Below are positions 8,974 through 17,463 of a stretch of DNA of 64,000 nt, piece by piece. A program made the position numbers and the translations under genes. The DNA lies in NCBI RefSeq assembly GCF_910584445.1, contig NZ_CAJUBO010000012.1:25737-89736 (forward strand), read 5' to 3'. This DNA is from an uncultured Desulfovibrio sp. Lineage in GTDB: Bacteria; Desulfobacterota; Desulfovibrionia; Desulfovibrionales; Desulfovibrionaceae. The notes under the pieces are model-generated. The model saw nothing but the letters and a program-made list of their open reading frames with translations, searched no databases and had not been told where the DNA came from. The first letter of the stretch is position 1, and every line of letters starts with the position of its first letter.

Positions 8974-9870
8974 ATGCGTATCGTCTTCGCCAGCGGCAAG
9001 GGCGGAGCGGGCAAGACCTCGGTGACGGCCTCGCTGGCCGCGCTGTGGCCCCGCCCGGTCATCGCCGCCGACTGCGATGTGGAAGCACCCAACCTGCACC
9101 TTTTTCTTGCGCCCGACCTTGCGGAGCAAACCGCCGTCACGCTGGACGTGCCGGTGCTGGATGCGGAAAAATGCACGGGCTGCGGGTCCTGCAAGGATAT
9201 CTGCCAATACCGGGCCATTGCCCGCTTCGGCAGGAAGGTGCTGATTTTCCCCGATATGTGCCACGGCTGCGGCGGCTGCTTCGCGGTCTGCCCCGAAGGG
9301 GCGCTCGACACGGGCAAACGCGAGCTGGGCGTGCTGGAGGAAGGCGCGTTCTCCGCCGTCGGGGCGCGGGGCCGCTTCCTCATGGGCCGGACGCGCATCG
9401 GCGAGGCCATGACGCCGCCCCTCCTGCGGGCGCTGCTGGCCCGGCTGGAGACCATGACTGCCGAAGCCGGGGAGGACGCCCTGATCGACGCCCCTCCCGG
9501 CGTGAGCTGCCCGGCCATGACCGTGGCCGGACGGGCGGACACGGTGGTGCTGGTGGCGGAACCCACGCCGTTCGGCATTCACGATTTCACGCTGGCCCAC
9601 GCGGCATTCGCGCGGACCGGCGCACGCCTGGCCGTGGTCATGAACCGTTCCGGCATGGAGGGCAACGAGTCCGGGGACGCGGCCCTGCGGGCCTGGTGCG
9701 CGGAGCGGCGCCTGCCGTTGCTGGCCGAACTGCCCTTTGACCGCGCGGCGGCGGAACGGTATGCCGCGGGCGGCCTGATTGCCGGGACCTCCCCCCTCTG
9801 GGAGGAGCGCTTCCGCGCGCTGGCCGAGGCCCTGCTGCACCGTGCGGAACACGGAGGACGCCATGCGTGA
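8974..9870 (+). CDS. MinD/Mrp-type P-loop ATPase with inserted ferredoxin domain (1)
   Basis: A 298-residue cytoplasmic ATPase. The deviant Walker A motif GKGGAGKTS is at residues 8-16, and DCDVEAPN follows. Two 4Fe-4S motifs (CTGCGSCKDIC from residue 67 and CHGCGGCFAVC about 30 residues on) are inserted after the Walker A region. DAPPGVSCP and VAEPTPFGIHD are hallmarks of this paired-ATPase family. The gene overlaps the next one by eight bases (ATGCGTGA). Paired genes of this type accompany orange-protein-like NifX proteins in Desulfovibrio (orp locus) and are thought to serve in metal-cofactor or iron-sulfur assembly; the exact substrate is unknown. Confidence 0.88.
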   Translation: MRIVFASGKGGAGKTSVTASLAALWPRPVIAADCDVEAPNLHLFLAPDLAEQTAVTLDVPVLDAEKCTGCGSCKDICQYRAIARFGRKVLIFPDMCHGCGGCFAVCPEGALDTGKRELGVLEEGAFSAVGARGRFLMGRTRIGEAMTPPLLRALLARLETMTAEAGEDALIDAPPGVSCPAMTVAGRADTVVLVAEPTPFGIHDFTLAHAAFARTGARLAVVMNRSGMEGNESGDAALRAWCAERRLPLLAELPFDRAAAERYAAGGLIAGTSPLWEERFRALAEALLHRAEHGGRHA

Positions 9871-10783
9871 GATCGTCGTCATCAGCGGCAAGGGCGGCAC
9901 GGGAAAAACCTCCGTGTGCGCGGCCCTCGCGCATCTGGCGTCCGCCGGGTCCAGGGGGGCGGGGCAGGGCGTGGTCATCTGCGACCTTGATGTGGACGCG
10001 CCGGACCTGCACCTCCTGCTCGCTCCCGTCCCCCGTCGCCGGGAGGCCTTCATTTCCGGCAACGAGGCCGTGATCGACCGCGAACGCTGCACCCGCTGCG
10101 GCACCTGCGCCGGGCTGTGCAGATTCGGCGCCGTGCGGCAGGAAGGCGATGCCTTCGAGATCGACCCCCTGCGCTGCGAAGGCTGCGGCGTCTGCTTCCG
10201 TCTCTGCCCCGCCGGGTCCATCGCCTTCCCCGAGCGCGAATGCGGGGAATGGTACATCAGCGACACCCGCTTCGGGCTGATGGCGCACGCGCTGCTGAAT
10301 CCGGGGCAGGAAAATTCCGGCCGTCTGGTCAGCCTGCTCAAGCAGCAGGCGCGGGAACTCGCGCGCGAAAACGGGGCACAGACCATTCTGTGCGACGGTT
10401 CGCCCGGGGTCGGCTGCCCCGTCATCAGCTCCCTCTCCGGCGCGACGCTGGCCGTGGCGGTGGTGGAGCCGACGCCATCGGGCGTCCACGACTTCGAGCG
10501 GGTGGCCGCATTGTGCGACCATTTTCGCATTCCCGTGGCCCTGATCATCAACAAGGCCGATCTCAATCCCGCCGAAACGGCGCGCATCCGCGCCCTGGCG
10601 GAGGAAAAGGGTAGGACGGTCGCCGCGGAACTGCCGTTCAGCCCGGATGTGATGCGGGCCATGATTGCGGGCAAGGCCCTGACGGAAACGGATTCCCCCC
10701 TGGCCGGACTTCTTGCCGGGGCCTGGAAAACCATCGACGGACTCGCCGCCCGGGCGGACTCCCGCAAGACCCCCAACCTTTAA
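9863..10783 (+). CDS. MinD/Mrp-type P-loop ATPase with inserted ferredoxin domain (2)
   Basis: A 306-residue partner of the preceding ATPase with the same architecture: GKGGTGKTS near residue 9, DLDVDAPDLH, an iron-sulfur insert with CTRCGTCAGLC (from residue 76) and CEGCGVCFRLC, then GSPGVGCPV and EPTPSGVHD. The start overlaps the previous stop, so the two are translationally coupled and probably form a heterodimer. A NifX-like gene follows after 18 bases. Membership of an orp-like complex is inferred from this order; the sequence by itself shows only ATP binding and iron-sulfur clusters. Confidence 0.88.
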   Translation: MREIVVISGKGGTGKTSVCAALAHLASAGSRGAGQGVVICDLDVDAPDLHLLLAPVPRRREAFISGNEAVIDRERCTRCGTCAGLCRFGAVRQEGDAFEIDPLRCEGCGVCFRLCPAGSIAFPERECGEWYISDTRFGLMAHALLNPGQENSGRLVSLLKQQARELARENGAQTILCDGSPGVGCPVISSLSGATLAVAVVEPTPSGVHDFERVAALCDHFRIPVALIINKADLNPAETARIRALAEEKGRTVAAELPFSPDVMRAMIAGKALTETDSPLAGLLAGAWKTIDGLAARADSRKTPNL

Positions 10784-10801
10784 CCCTTCGAGGATCACCA
10801 C

Positions 10802-11176
10802 ATGGACAAAAAAATCATCGCCATCCCCTCCGCCCTGCCCGGCGGTCTTGACGCGGGCATGGGCATGCATTTCGGCCATTGCGAGATCTACACCATCGCG
10901 GACGTGGAAGACGGCAAGATCACGGCCGTGCGTACCCTGCCCCCCATTGCCCACCAGCAGGGCGGCTGCCTCGCCCCGGTGAACTATCTGGCCGGAGAGG
11001 GCGTCAACGTCCTGCTGGCGGGCGGCATGGGCATGCGCCCCCTCATGGGCTTCAACCAGGCGGGCGTGGAAGTGTACTTCGCCGGGAACTTCCCCACCGT
11101 GGGGCAGGCGGTGCAGGCCTTCATCGAGGGCAGGCTGCCCGCGTTCACGCCCGAACACTCCTGCGGCGGGCACTAG
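10802..11176 (+). CDS. NifX/MTH1175-like (orange-protein family) protein
   Basis: A 124-residue dinitrogenase iron-molybdenum cofactor-family protein that probably binds or carries a metal cluster. It begins MDKKIIAIPS, has the MHFGHCEIYTI segment typical of the fold, a GGMGMRPLMGF loop, and a C-terminal HSCGGH that could ligate metal. An AGGA ribosome binding site precedes the ATG. It closes the run of cofactor-type genes and is the second NifX-fold protein in the cluster, after the one fused to DUF134. Confidence 0.87.
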   Translation: MDKKIIAIPSALPGGLDAGMGMHFGHCEIYTIADVEDGKITAVRTLPPIAHQQGGCLAPVNYLAGEGVNVLLAGGMGMRPLMGFNQAGVEVYFAGNFPTVGQAVQAFIEGRLPAFTPEHSCGGH

Positions 11177-11515
11177 AGCGTTTTCGCGATCAAAGCGCGG
11201 AAACGCTCCGGCGGCTGCGGGAGCGGACGCCCGCGCCGGAATACGGCGGAAGATCACGCTTTTCCCGCCGCTTGTCCCGCTCTGCGGGGAAATGACGGCA
11301 GCGGGACCTGAGGAAGCTATCTGGCGTACAGATATTTTCCTCAGCAGGATGCTCCCGTGCCAGCTTGCAAACGCAGACGCCAGGCGCCGCGCAGACACTG
11401 CGCGGGGCGGGGAGTGCGAAGACTTGGGCCGTGAAGTTCCGGCTCAAGCCTTCGCGCCGTCCCACCCTTTCCCTTCCCCAAAACACCTCGCCGCCCAGGG
11501 CCGCAAGGAGCCGCC
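11177..11515. other. Intergenic region with two hairpins
   Basis: Directly after the NifX-like stop, 11177-11207 can fold as AGCGTTT...CGCG against CGCG...AAACGCT; it lacks a T-run, so it is a weak terminator candidate. A second pair, CTGAGGAA 11308-11315 with TTCCTCAG 11337-11344, lies further down. No coding sequence is supported before the receiver-like gene. Confidence 0.45.
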
Positions 11516-11881
11516 ATGACCAGGAGCGCCATCCTCATCGTCACCACCGACAGCGCAAAGTGGCAACCTTTCCTCCCCGTTTTCAGGGAGCACGGCGCGG
11601 ACGTCACGTTCGCCGGTTCTCTGGATGCCTGCAAGGAGGCCCTGCGCGCCGATCCCCCCCGCCTGTATATCCTGGACCTCGGCCTGGAGGGCAGGGAACT
11701 GCGCGCCGCGCTGATGCAACTGCTCATGATCGATGCCACGGCGCACAGCGCGGTCACCACCGACATGGAAAAGGAAGCCTTTCACGACGCCATGGAGGGT
11801 CTCGGCATCCTGACGGGCCTGCCCCCTGTTCCCGGGGAGGATGACATCCGGCATCTGCTGCGTCTGCTGGAAAACCTGTAG
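11516..11881 (+). CDS. CheY-like receiver-domain protein
   Basis: A 121-residue single-domain protein with the alternating strand/helix pattern of response-regulator receivers: ILIVTTDSAKW at the N-terminus and LYILDLGLEG around residue 50, where the Asp would match the phosphorylation site. The usual acidic pair after strand one is weak (TTDS), so phosphorylation is uncertain and it may be a degenerate receiver acting as a protein adaptor. It follows the orp-like cluster on the same strand but 339 bases away, so co-transcription is not assured. Confidence 0.6.
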   Translation: MTRSAILIVTTDSAKWQPFLPVFREHGADVTFAGSLDACKEALRADPPRLYILDLGLEGRELRAALMQLLMIDATAHSAVTTDMEKEAFHDAMEGLGILTGLPPVPGEDDIRHLLRLLENL

Positions 11882-12225
11882 CCATCCCGGAGCCGGGACA
11901 GCGCATCCCGCCGGGGAACGCGCCCGTTTCCTTCTGCTCGGGGAATATGGTACCTTTTGTGCAACGCTTCGATCGCCGGGCTGGCGGCTCTTTTCCGTTA
12001 CCCGGCAAAAGCTCGAGGAAAGGAGAGGCAGCGTATTTGAGCAGCGGCCCCACGTCGCAAAAGTCGCGTATCTGAGTCGTGTTTTTCAGGGGCGCCCCAT
12101 CTTGTCAGGGTTCACGCTGTTTGCCATGCTGTCCGCATGAGATATATTGGCGTCCGTGTGGCGTGGGCCTTTTTTCTCCCCTCATAGGCAAGTCCAAACA
12201 TGAATCATGAGGAGGTGCGTCACTT
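11882..12225. other. Intergenic region before mrr
   Basis: Between the receiver-like gene and the Mrr gene I see no convincing coding sequence. It contains the first copy of a 42-base imperfect direct repeat (12098-12139) listed separately, and ends with a strong ribosome binding site, GGAGGTG at 12211-12217, for the gene at 12226. Composition falls along this stretch, suggesting the native chromosome gives way to acquired DNA here. Confidence 0.4.
12098..12139 (+). repeat. Direct repeat copy 1 flanking the mrr-hipBA segment
   Basis: CATCTTGTCAGGG, ten diverged bases, then TTGCCATGCTGTCCGCATG. The same arrangement recurs at 15062-15103 with three mismatches in the last 19 bases. The two copies bracket the Mrr gene, a gene fragment and hipBA. 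Confidence 0.5.
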
Positions 12226-13155
12226 ATGGCTATCCCTGACTTTCAAAGCTTCATGCTGCCGGTTCTCCGTTTGGCGGCAACTACGCCTGTGAATACAGCA
12301 GAAGCGGTTGCACACATTACTGCTGAATTTGGTCTTTCCGATGAAGACAGGCGTGAAATGTTGCCGAGCGGGAGGCAGACGCGGCTTGCCAACAGAGTCG
12401 TATGGTCCTTTACCTATCTTGCCAAAGCAGGGCTTCTGCAGCGGGAATCCCGGGGCGTATACACCATTACGGAAGCCGGGCGAAAGGTACTTGCCGAGAA
12501 TCCGAAACGTATAGACAAAAATTTTTTAAAAGCTCGCTCAGAAAGCTTTCGTCAGTTCAGTGGTGGAAGCACCTCTCATGCTGAAGCTGAAAACGCCGAG
12601 GGGGCTCCCCATTTTTCCGATGTGGAGGAGGGCACCCCTGAAGAACGTATAGAAGCGGCGTTTAAGGATCATAATGATGCCTTGCAATCTGACATTAAAG
12701 AACGAGTCCAGGCTCTGAGTGATGCTCAATTTGAACAGCTGATTGTCAAGCTGATGCTCGGACTTGGTTATGGCGCGAGTGGTTCCGGAAAAAGGACAGG
12801 TGGGTCAGGTGATGGCGCCATAGACGGCGTCATCACCGAAGACGTGCTTGGCCTGGACAAAATCTACCTTCAGGCAAAAAGATATAGCCCGGATTCGGGC
12901 ATAGGCCCCGATAAAATCCGCGAGTTCGCTGGCGCCATGGACGCGCATGGCATAGTTAAAGGGGTATTTGTGACCACAAGCCGATATACCAAGGCTGCCC
13001 GTGAATATGCGGAACGCAGCCATAAGCACTTGCGGCTGATAGATGGCGATGAACTGGCTAAGATTATGGTACAGCATGGTATCGGTGTCAGAAGGTATAG
13101 GAAACTTGAACTGAAACATATGGACTCTGATTTTTTTGATGAGATGGCGGAATAA
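12226..13155 (+). CDS. mrr: Mrr-type restriction endonuclease
   Basis: A 309-residue type IV restriction-like protein, expected to cut foreign DNA carrying modified bases. Residues 1-90 match the Mrr N-terminal winged-helix domain, used for DNA recognition. The C-terminal half holds the PD-(D/E)xK nuclease: LGYGASGSGKRTGGSGDGAID, then IYLQAKRY, where the Asp and the Q-x-K form the Mrr variant of the catalytic motif, and FVTTSRYTKAAREYA. Start ATG 12226 has GGAGGTG eight bases upstream. The codons are more AT-rich than in genes to the left, which suggests transfer. It stands alone without a methylase, as expected for type IV. Confidence 0.9.
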   Translation: MAIPDFQSFMLPVLRLAATTPVNTAEAVAHITAEFGLSDEDRREMLPSGRQTRLANRVVWSFTYLAKAGLLQRESRGVYTITEAGRKVLAENPKRIDKNFLKARSESFRQFSGGSTSHAEAENAEGAPHFSDVEEGTPEERIEAAFKDHNDALQSDIKERVQALSDAQFEQLIVKLMLGLGYGASGSGKRTGGSGDGAIDGVITEDVLGLDKIYLQAKRYSPDSGIGPDKIREFAGAMDAHGIVKGVFVTTSRYTKAAREYAERSHKHLRLIDGDELAKIMVQHGIGVRRYRKLELKHMDSDFFDEMAE

Positions 13156-13227
13156 AAGAGTAAGGTCTGCTATGGTTGGGGCACAGATACGTCCGCAGCG
13201 TGATATCCGCATTCACCTGACCGCGCC

Positions 13228-13452
13228 ATGAGTACCAAGCACAAAACAGTCTTTCAGGAACAGTGCGGCGTTTCTTTCTTTTGCCAAATTCAGGCTGTCA
13301 GGCCCCGGCAACCCGTTTTAAGGAACGCCTTTCTTGAAGCCCTGCTGCGGCGCGTCTCCGCCTGTGTGCCCTTTGCCCTGATTTCCCAAGGCCCGGAGGA
13401 ATCTTCCCCGTTGTCGGCGCCTCCTCTTGACGCCGAGAAAAACTCGAAATAA
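13228..13452 (+). pseudogene. Remnant of the unknown gene family found at 21379
   Basis: The 74-codon frame starts like the protein at 21379 (VFQE, then a phenylalanine pair) and then jumps to a segment matching that protein's residues ~115-145: QIQAV.PRQ...NA.LE.LL.R.SA here against QIQAVTPRQ...NAVLESLLERLSA there. About 95-100 residues between the two blocks are missing, so this is an internally deleted copy and not an independent small gene. It suggests that the DNA left of the integrase once carried the same type of element as the island. Confidence 0.55.
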
Positions 13453-13494
13453 ACTTCTTGTTAATTGGGGATAACAGGTAAAATATTTCGAGTT
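13441..13494. promoter_or_regulatory. Probable HipB operator and promoter
   Basis: A perfect 11-bp inverted repeat, AACTCGAAATA at 13441-13451 and TATTTCGAGTT at 13484-13494, ends five bases before the hipB start. Between the arms lie a TTGTTA at 13458-13463 and an AT-rich -10 candidate (AAATAT 13481-13486, 17-base spacer). Autorepression by HipB-type regulators through paired operators is established for the family, so this is the likely control site. Confidence 0.6.
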
Positions 13495-13498
13495 CATC

Positions 13499-13804
13499 AT
13501 GGCGAATCTCCATGTTTCCCGTTCCCTTAAAAAATTTGGCAGCGACATCCGATCCGCGCGGCTGCGGCGCAGGCTCCCCATGGCTCTCGTTGCCGAGCGC
13601 GCCGGAATATCCACCAAAACGCTAGCCAGTATCGAGAAAGGCGAAACCGGAGTGAGCGTGGGGAACGTTGCAGCCGTTATTTATGCTCTGGGCATGGGAA
13701 CGCCGTTTTCGGAGCTGCTCGACCAGAAAAACGATGCTTTTGGCCTGATGCTGGACGAGGAGCGCCTGCCCAAGCGTGCCCGCCTGCCGAAAGTGGAGAG
13801 CTGA
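13499..13804 (+). CDS. hipB: HipB-like XRE-family antitoxin
   Basis: A 101-residue helix-turn-helix protein. The DNA-binding motif is in residues 26-60 (MALVAERAGISTKTLASIEKGE...NVAAVIYALG). It precedes the HipA-like gene with only one base between the stop and the next ATG, the classic antitoxin-then-toxin order. It should neutralise HipA and repress the operon through the inverted repeat directly upstream. It is longer than some HipB proteins by a charged C-terminal tail (EERLPKRARLPKVES). Confidence 0.88.
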   Translation: MANLHVSRSLKKFGSDIRSARLRRRLPMALVAERAGISTKTLASIEKGETGVSVGNVAAVIYALGMGTPFSELLDQKNDAFGLMLDEERLPKRARLPKVES

Positions 13805-13805
13805 C

Positions 13806-15020
13806 ATGGGCGGCATCTGCAACGTGTATCTCCAGCGCACGACGCCTCAACGTGTGGGCACACTCAGGCTGAACCATATCAGGGGCAAGCTGGCTTCCGT
13901 CTTTTCCTATGCGCCCGAGTGGCTTCAGGCTCCGCAGGCGTTTGCCCTGAGTCCGGATCTGCCGCTCGACCCGTACCCCAAAACCTGCGAAGGACTTTTC
14001 CTCTGTTTTCAGGATTGTTCGCCCGACCGCTGGGGCAAGGCGCTGCTGCGCCGACAGGAAAGCGCGCGGGCCGAAGCGGAAAACCGCAAGCCGCGCACCT
14101 TGCTGGACTCCGATTTTTTGCTCGGGGTCAACGATGCTACCCGGCAAGGGGCCATTCGTCTTTCCGCCGATAGCGGCAAGAGTTTTCTTGCAGAATCCGG
14201 GGCCGATTCCGTGCCGCCCCTCGTCTCTCTGCCCAGGCTGCTGAACGCCGCGCGGAATATCGATGCCCGAACGGAAACGGATGCCGATCTTCGCGTGCTG
14301 GTCGCCCCCGGCTCCTCGCTTGGCGGCGCGCGCCCCAAGGCTTCTGTGCTCGGGAAGAATGGGGAGCTGCTCATTGCCAAGTTCCCCAGCCGCAACGACG
14401 ACCGCGACATCCCGCTCTGGGAATATGTGACCTTTCAGCTGGCGCGCCGCGCGGGCATCCGGACTCCAGAAGTTCAGCTCCACAATGTGGCGGGGAAGAA
14501 TGTTCTGCTTGTGCAGCGCTTCGACCGCCGGGGCGTGGAGCGTATTCCGTTCATCTCGGCCATGAGCCTGCTCCAGGCCAGGGACGGCGAGCATATGAGT
14601 TATGTTGATATGGCCTCCGTCCTTCAGGCGGAAGGCTCGGCTCCCGCCGAAGACCTGCATGAGTTGTGGTCGCGCATGGTTTTCAATATGTGTGTGTACA
14701 ATGTGGACGACCACTTGCGGAATCACGGCTTCCTGAGGGAGCCGCTGGGCTGGCGGCTCTCTCCCGTGTATGACCTCGAAACTTCTCATCCCACGGAAAA
14801 GGCGGCGTTTCTGCATACGGCGATCATGGAAGAGAGGAGCGCTTTCAGCGTGAGCGATGCGCTGGAGGCTGCCGAGTTTTTCCGATTCCGCAAGAGCGAA
14901 GCGCAGAAACGCCTTGCCGAGATACGCGAAGCCGTCTCGCATTGGAGGTACGAAGCATCCCTCGTCAAAGCGGCTTTCTCCGAAATGCGGCGTATGCGCG
15001 ATGCGTTCGAGTATTTGTAG
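13806..15020 (+). CDS. hipA: HipA-like serine/threonine kinase toxin
   Basis: A 404-residue HipA-domain kinase. HipA proteins phosphorylate aminoacyl-tRNA synthetases or similar targets and promote dormancy. Visible features: the HipA N-terminal domain, a glycine-rich loop GSSLGGARPKASV near residue 175, the ATP-lysine strand LLIAKFPS, the catalytic loop FNMCVYNVDDHLRNHGF near residue 300, and LSPVYDLETSH carrying the metal-binding Asp. All key residues look intact, so the module may be active. ATG 13806 is preferred over an upstream in-frame ATG that lies inside hipB. Confidence 0.9.
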   Translation: MGGICNVYLQRTTPQRVGTLRLNHIRGKLASVFSYAPEWLQAPQAFALSPDLPLDPYPKTCEGLFLCFQDCSPDRWGKALLRRQESARAEAENRKPRTLLDSDFLLGVNDATRQGAIRLSADSGKSFLAESGADSVPPLVSLPRLLNAARNIDARTETDADLRVLVAPGSSLGGARPKASVLGKNGELLIAKFPSRNDDRDIPLWEYVTFQLARRAGIRTPEVQLHNVAGKNVLLVQRFDRRGVERIPFISAMSLLQARDGEHMSYVDMASVLQAEGSAPAEDLHELWSRMVFNMCVYNVDDHLRNHGFLREPLGWRLSPVYDLETSHPTEKAAFLHTAIMEERSAFSVSDALEAAEFFRFRKSEAQKRLAEIREAVSHWRYEASLVKAAFSEMRRMRDAFEYL

Positions 15021-15061
15021 GATATTCCTCTGTGGGACGCATCCTGGGAAGAGCGGTAGCG

Positions 15062-15103
15062 CATCTTGTCAGGGCGCGCCCCCTTTGCCATGATTTCCGT
15101 ATG
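15062..15103 (+). repeat. Direct repeat copy 2 flanking the mrr-hipBA segment
   Basis: This is the second copy of the repeat described at 12098: the same 13 opening bases, a diverged spacer of ten, then TTGCCATGATTTCCGTATG. It lies 41 bases after the hipA stop. Confidence 0.5.
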
Positions 15104-15365
15104 CCCCACGAGGAGCGTCCATGAATGAGAACTTCCGCTTCCTGATGTGGCCTATGGGCACGGCACGGAAATAGAGTTTTTGCGCGACGCCGAGGTCGCC
15201 TTCCTGCCAGGCCACATTGCGCTGCCCGTCACCGAGGCGCAGCCGCTTGAGCGTGGCGGCGGAGGTGCCGTAGGCTTTCAGGAACTCCCAGATGAAATCC
15301 TGCTGCGGCCTCTTGAGGGCGCTTTCCAGAACCTTGACGATCTTGCCCTGATTGAACGTTGCCAT
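15069..15365 (-). pseudogene. Fragment of a larger protein, possibly a DNA methylase
   Basis: A 98-codon minus-strand frame that begins like a genuine protein (MATFNQGKIVKVLESALKRP, then FIWEFLKAYGTSAATLKRL and a KLYFRAV segment) but after about 68 residues runs into the repeat next to hipA and loses protein-like character. The opening vaguely recalls N-termini of large type IIG/Eco57I-like restriction-methylation enzymes, but I cannot confirm this. It is best read as the 5' stump of a gene truncated by the event that brought in the hipBA segment. Confidence 0.4.
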
Positions 15366-15456
15366 GTTTTTCTATTCCTCACCAAATATGCAAAATATTC
15401 AGCAGGTCATAGATAATAGTTCAATAGCATATCCTAATAAATAATATACTATATTC

Positions 15457-16308
15457 TTATCCACAAAAAGTAGAACGAGAACGTTTGATTTTTACAAATG
15501 GCAATTTATTCTTATAAAGAAAAAAACTAAGATCTTCATCTGTTGTTTGATTGAGTGGTCCTAAAACAACTTCCTCAATTTGTGGTTGATTTTCTCCTAA
15601 AATTGGATAAGAAAGATATTTTGATAACCCCTTAGTAGTTACACGAGTTTTAATATTTTCTAGAGGTATTATTTGAGATACCCACACATGAGCATCGTTT
15701 TTTCTAAAAAACTGAGGCTCTATTGCAAGTCTCCATTCTTGTTCTTCAGAGAAAGAATCATTTTTTAGGATAGATCTCATATTAATAAATTGTATTGCGA
15801 TATTATGAAGATTGTCTATGGTATGTTTGTATCTTTTAAATATATCATCTATAGATGGATATATATAATTGTAGTCAACATATTGAACTTTACATAGATA
15901 ATATTTTCCATGCCGAAATTTTGAAATCCAATTATTATCAATAATTGGAATAGAAAATGAATTTAGTTTAAATCCTATTGATATTCCTTTTCCAGCATCT
16001 GCATACCCTCTCCATTGGCTTAATAAATCTTTATTTTGAGAAAAGCACGTCATATATAAAGGATAAGAATTAATTGCAATGAATTCTAGTATGGCATTAG
16101 CAAAATCTAAGTCTTTCTGTGTAGACGATAAATTTTCTTGTGCATATCTTCTTAGCAGTGCGGTAATCCAGCTTCCTTCCGTGATATCGTTCATTTTAAC
16201 AGCTGGAGTAACCCAAATCTCTCTATTTTCTATAATTTTAGAAAATGATTCCATAGAACAATAGTGATAAATAAAACTTGGGCTATTCCTTTGGTCTTGA
16301 ATAATCAT
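15457..16308 (-). CDS. DUF2971-family protein
   Basis: A 283-residue AT-rich gene, strongly different in composition from the flanking DNA. The N-terminus YHYCSMESFSKIIENREIWV followed by VKMNDITEG, and the central CFSQNKDLLSQWRGYA, are the DUF2971 pattern; the ATG at 16308 is the only start that keeps this order. The biochemical role is unknown. DUF2971 genes are frequent cargo of mobile islands, and a second, divergent copy stands inside the restriction locus at 31.8 kb. No membrane segments or signal peptide are seen. Confidence 0.75.
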   Translation of the reverse strand: MIIQDQRNSPSFIYHYCSMESFSKIIENREIWVTPAVKMNDITEGSWITALLRRYAQENLSSTQKDLDFANAILEFIAINSYPLYMTCFSQNKDLLSQWRGYADAGKGISIGFKLNSFSIPIIDNNWISKFRHGKYYLCKVQYVDYNYIYPSIDDIFKRYKHTIDNLHNIAIQFINMRSILKNDSFSEEQEWRLAIEPQFFRKNDAHVWVSQIIPLENIKTRVTTKGLSKYLSYPILGENQPQIEEVVLGPLNQTTDEDLSFFLYKNKLPFVKIKRSRSTFCG

Positions 16309-16465
16309 TTTTTACACCTTTAGTTTTAGAAAACCGCAGTAATGCATTTACGGAAAGGAGATTTGCATCCGTGAACGCATCAAGACATGGCTTTTTTCTG
16401 TCGAATATAGTTTATCTAATTTTTTTGCCTTGCATCTTGTTACAATTTCAGAAAAAATAAAAAAC

Positions 16466-16540
16466 TGGTGGGAATAGTGGTGGGAACAAATCCCGCCTAT
16501 GCAAAAGGGCTTACGATTTTTATCGTAAGCCCTTTTTGTA
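16466..16540 (+). repeat. Element end repeat, left copy: GGTGGGAA repeats plus hairpin
   Basis: It starts TGGTGGGAATAG, repeats GGTGGGAA once more, then has a perfect 15-bp stem (16503-16517 with 16522-16536) ending in a T-run, which would also terminate plus-strand transcription. The stretch is nearly identical to 35483-35555, where it directly abuts the tRNA 3' segment. Here the IS200-type element separates it from the tRNA segment at 17245. The GGTGGGAA units also occur just before the integrase gene (17411-17431), so they may be integrase arm-binding sites. Confidence 0.6.
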
Positions 16541-16606
16541 TGAAAGAAAACCTCCGGCTAGGCGGGAGGTTCAAAAAAGCTTAGAGCTATACATATATTA
16601 TGAAAA

Positions 16607-16673
16607 CTCCTTTTGATTTGTCATAATGGGAACGCGGTCTGGCAACTGCTTCCCAAAGACAAATCAAAAGGAG
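16607..16673 (+). promoter_or_regulatory. Stem-loop sequestering the transposase ribosome binding site
   Basis: A 16-bp perfect inverted repeat, CTCCTTTTGATTTGTC at 16607-16622 with its complement at 16658-16673, includes the GGAG of the tnpA ribosome binding site. Folding of the mRNA would hide the site. A 5'-UTR stem-loop that represses TnpA translation is known for IS200. Confidence 0.65.
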
Positions 16674-16679
16674 GTCACA

Positions 16680-17137
16680 ATGAGTGACGTAAAAAGTTTA
16701 GCGCATACGAAATGGAATTGTAAATATCATGTCGTTTTTGCCCCCAAATATTGCCGTCAGGTATTTTATGGAGAAAAGAAGCGGGCAATAGGAGAGATTT
16801 TGCGAAAACTTTGTGAGTGGAAAGCAGTACACATTGTTGAAGCGGAATGTTGTCCAGACCATATTCATATGTTGCTTGAGATTCCTCCGAAAATGAGCGT
16901 ATCAAGCTTTATGGGCTATCTGAAAGAAAGAGTAGTTTGATGATTTATGAGCAATTTGGCGACCTCAAGTTCAAATATCGCAATCGTGAATTTTGGTGTT
17001 GTGGCTATTATGTGGATACAGTAGGCAAGAATAAAAAGAAGATTCAGGAGTATATCCGGGGGCAAATTGCCCAGGATAAGTTAGGGGATCAGTTGAGTTT
17101 ACCTTATCCCGGCAGCCCGTTTACGGGCCGCAGGTAA
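16680..17137 (+). pseudogene. tnpA: IS200-like transposase TnpA, frameshifted
   Basis: A Y1 HUH single-strand transposase in two frames. The first frame (16680-16940) carries MSDVKSLAHTKWNCKYHVVF and the HUH motif region CCPDHIHMLLEIPP, and breaks at YLKERVV. The second, from about 16930, continues SSLMIYEQFGDLKFKYRNRE and FWCCGYYVDTVGKNKKKIQEY, holding the catalytic-tyrosine region. The sequence CTGAAAGAAAGAG appears to lack one base relative to the expected YLKGKSS codons. The enzyme is probably inactive unless the site recodes. Confidence 0.85.

Positions 17138-17463
<326 letters not shown>

Noticed and set aside
15147..15416. 89-codon plus-strand frame upstream of the DUF2971 gene
   Set aside because: It is antisense to the more protein-like minus-strand fragment at 15069-15365 and has no ribosome binding site.
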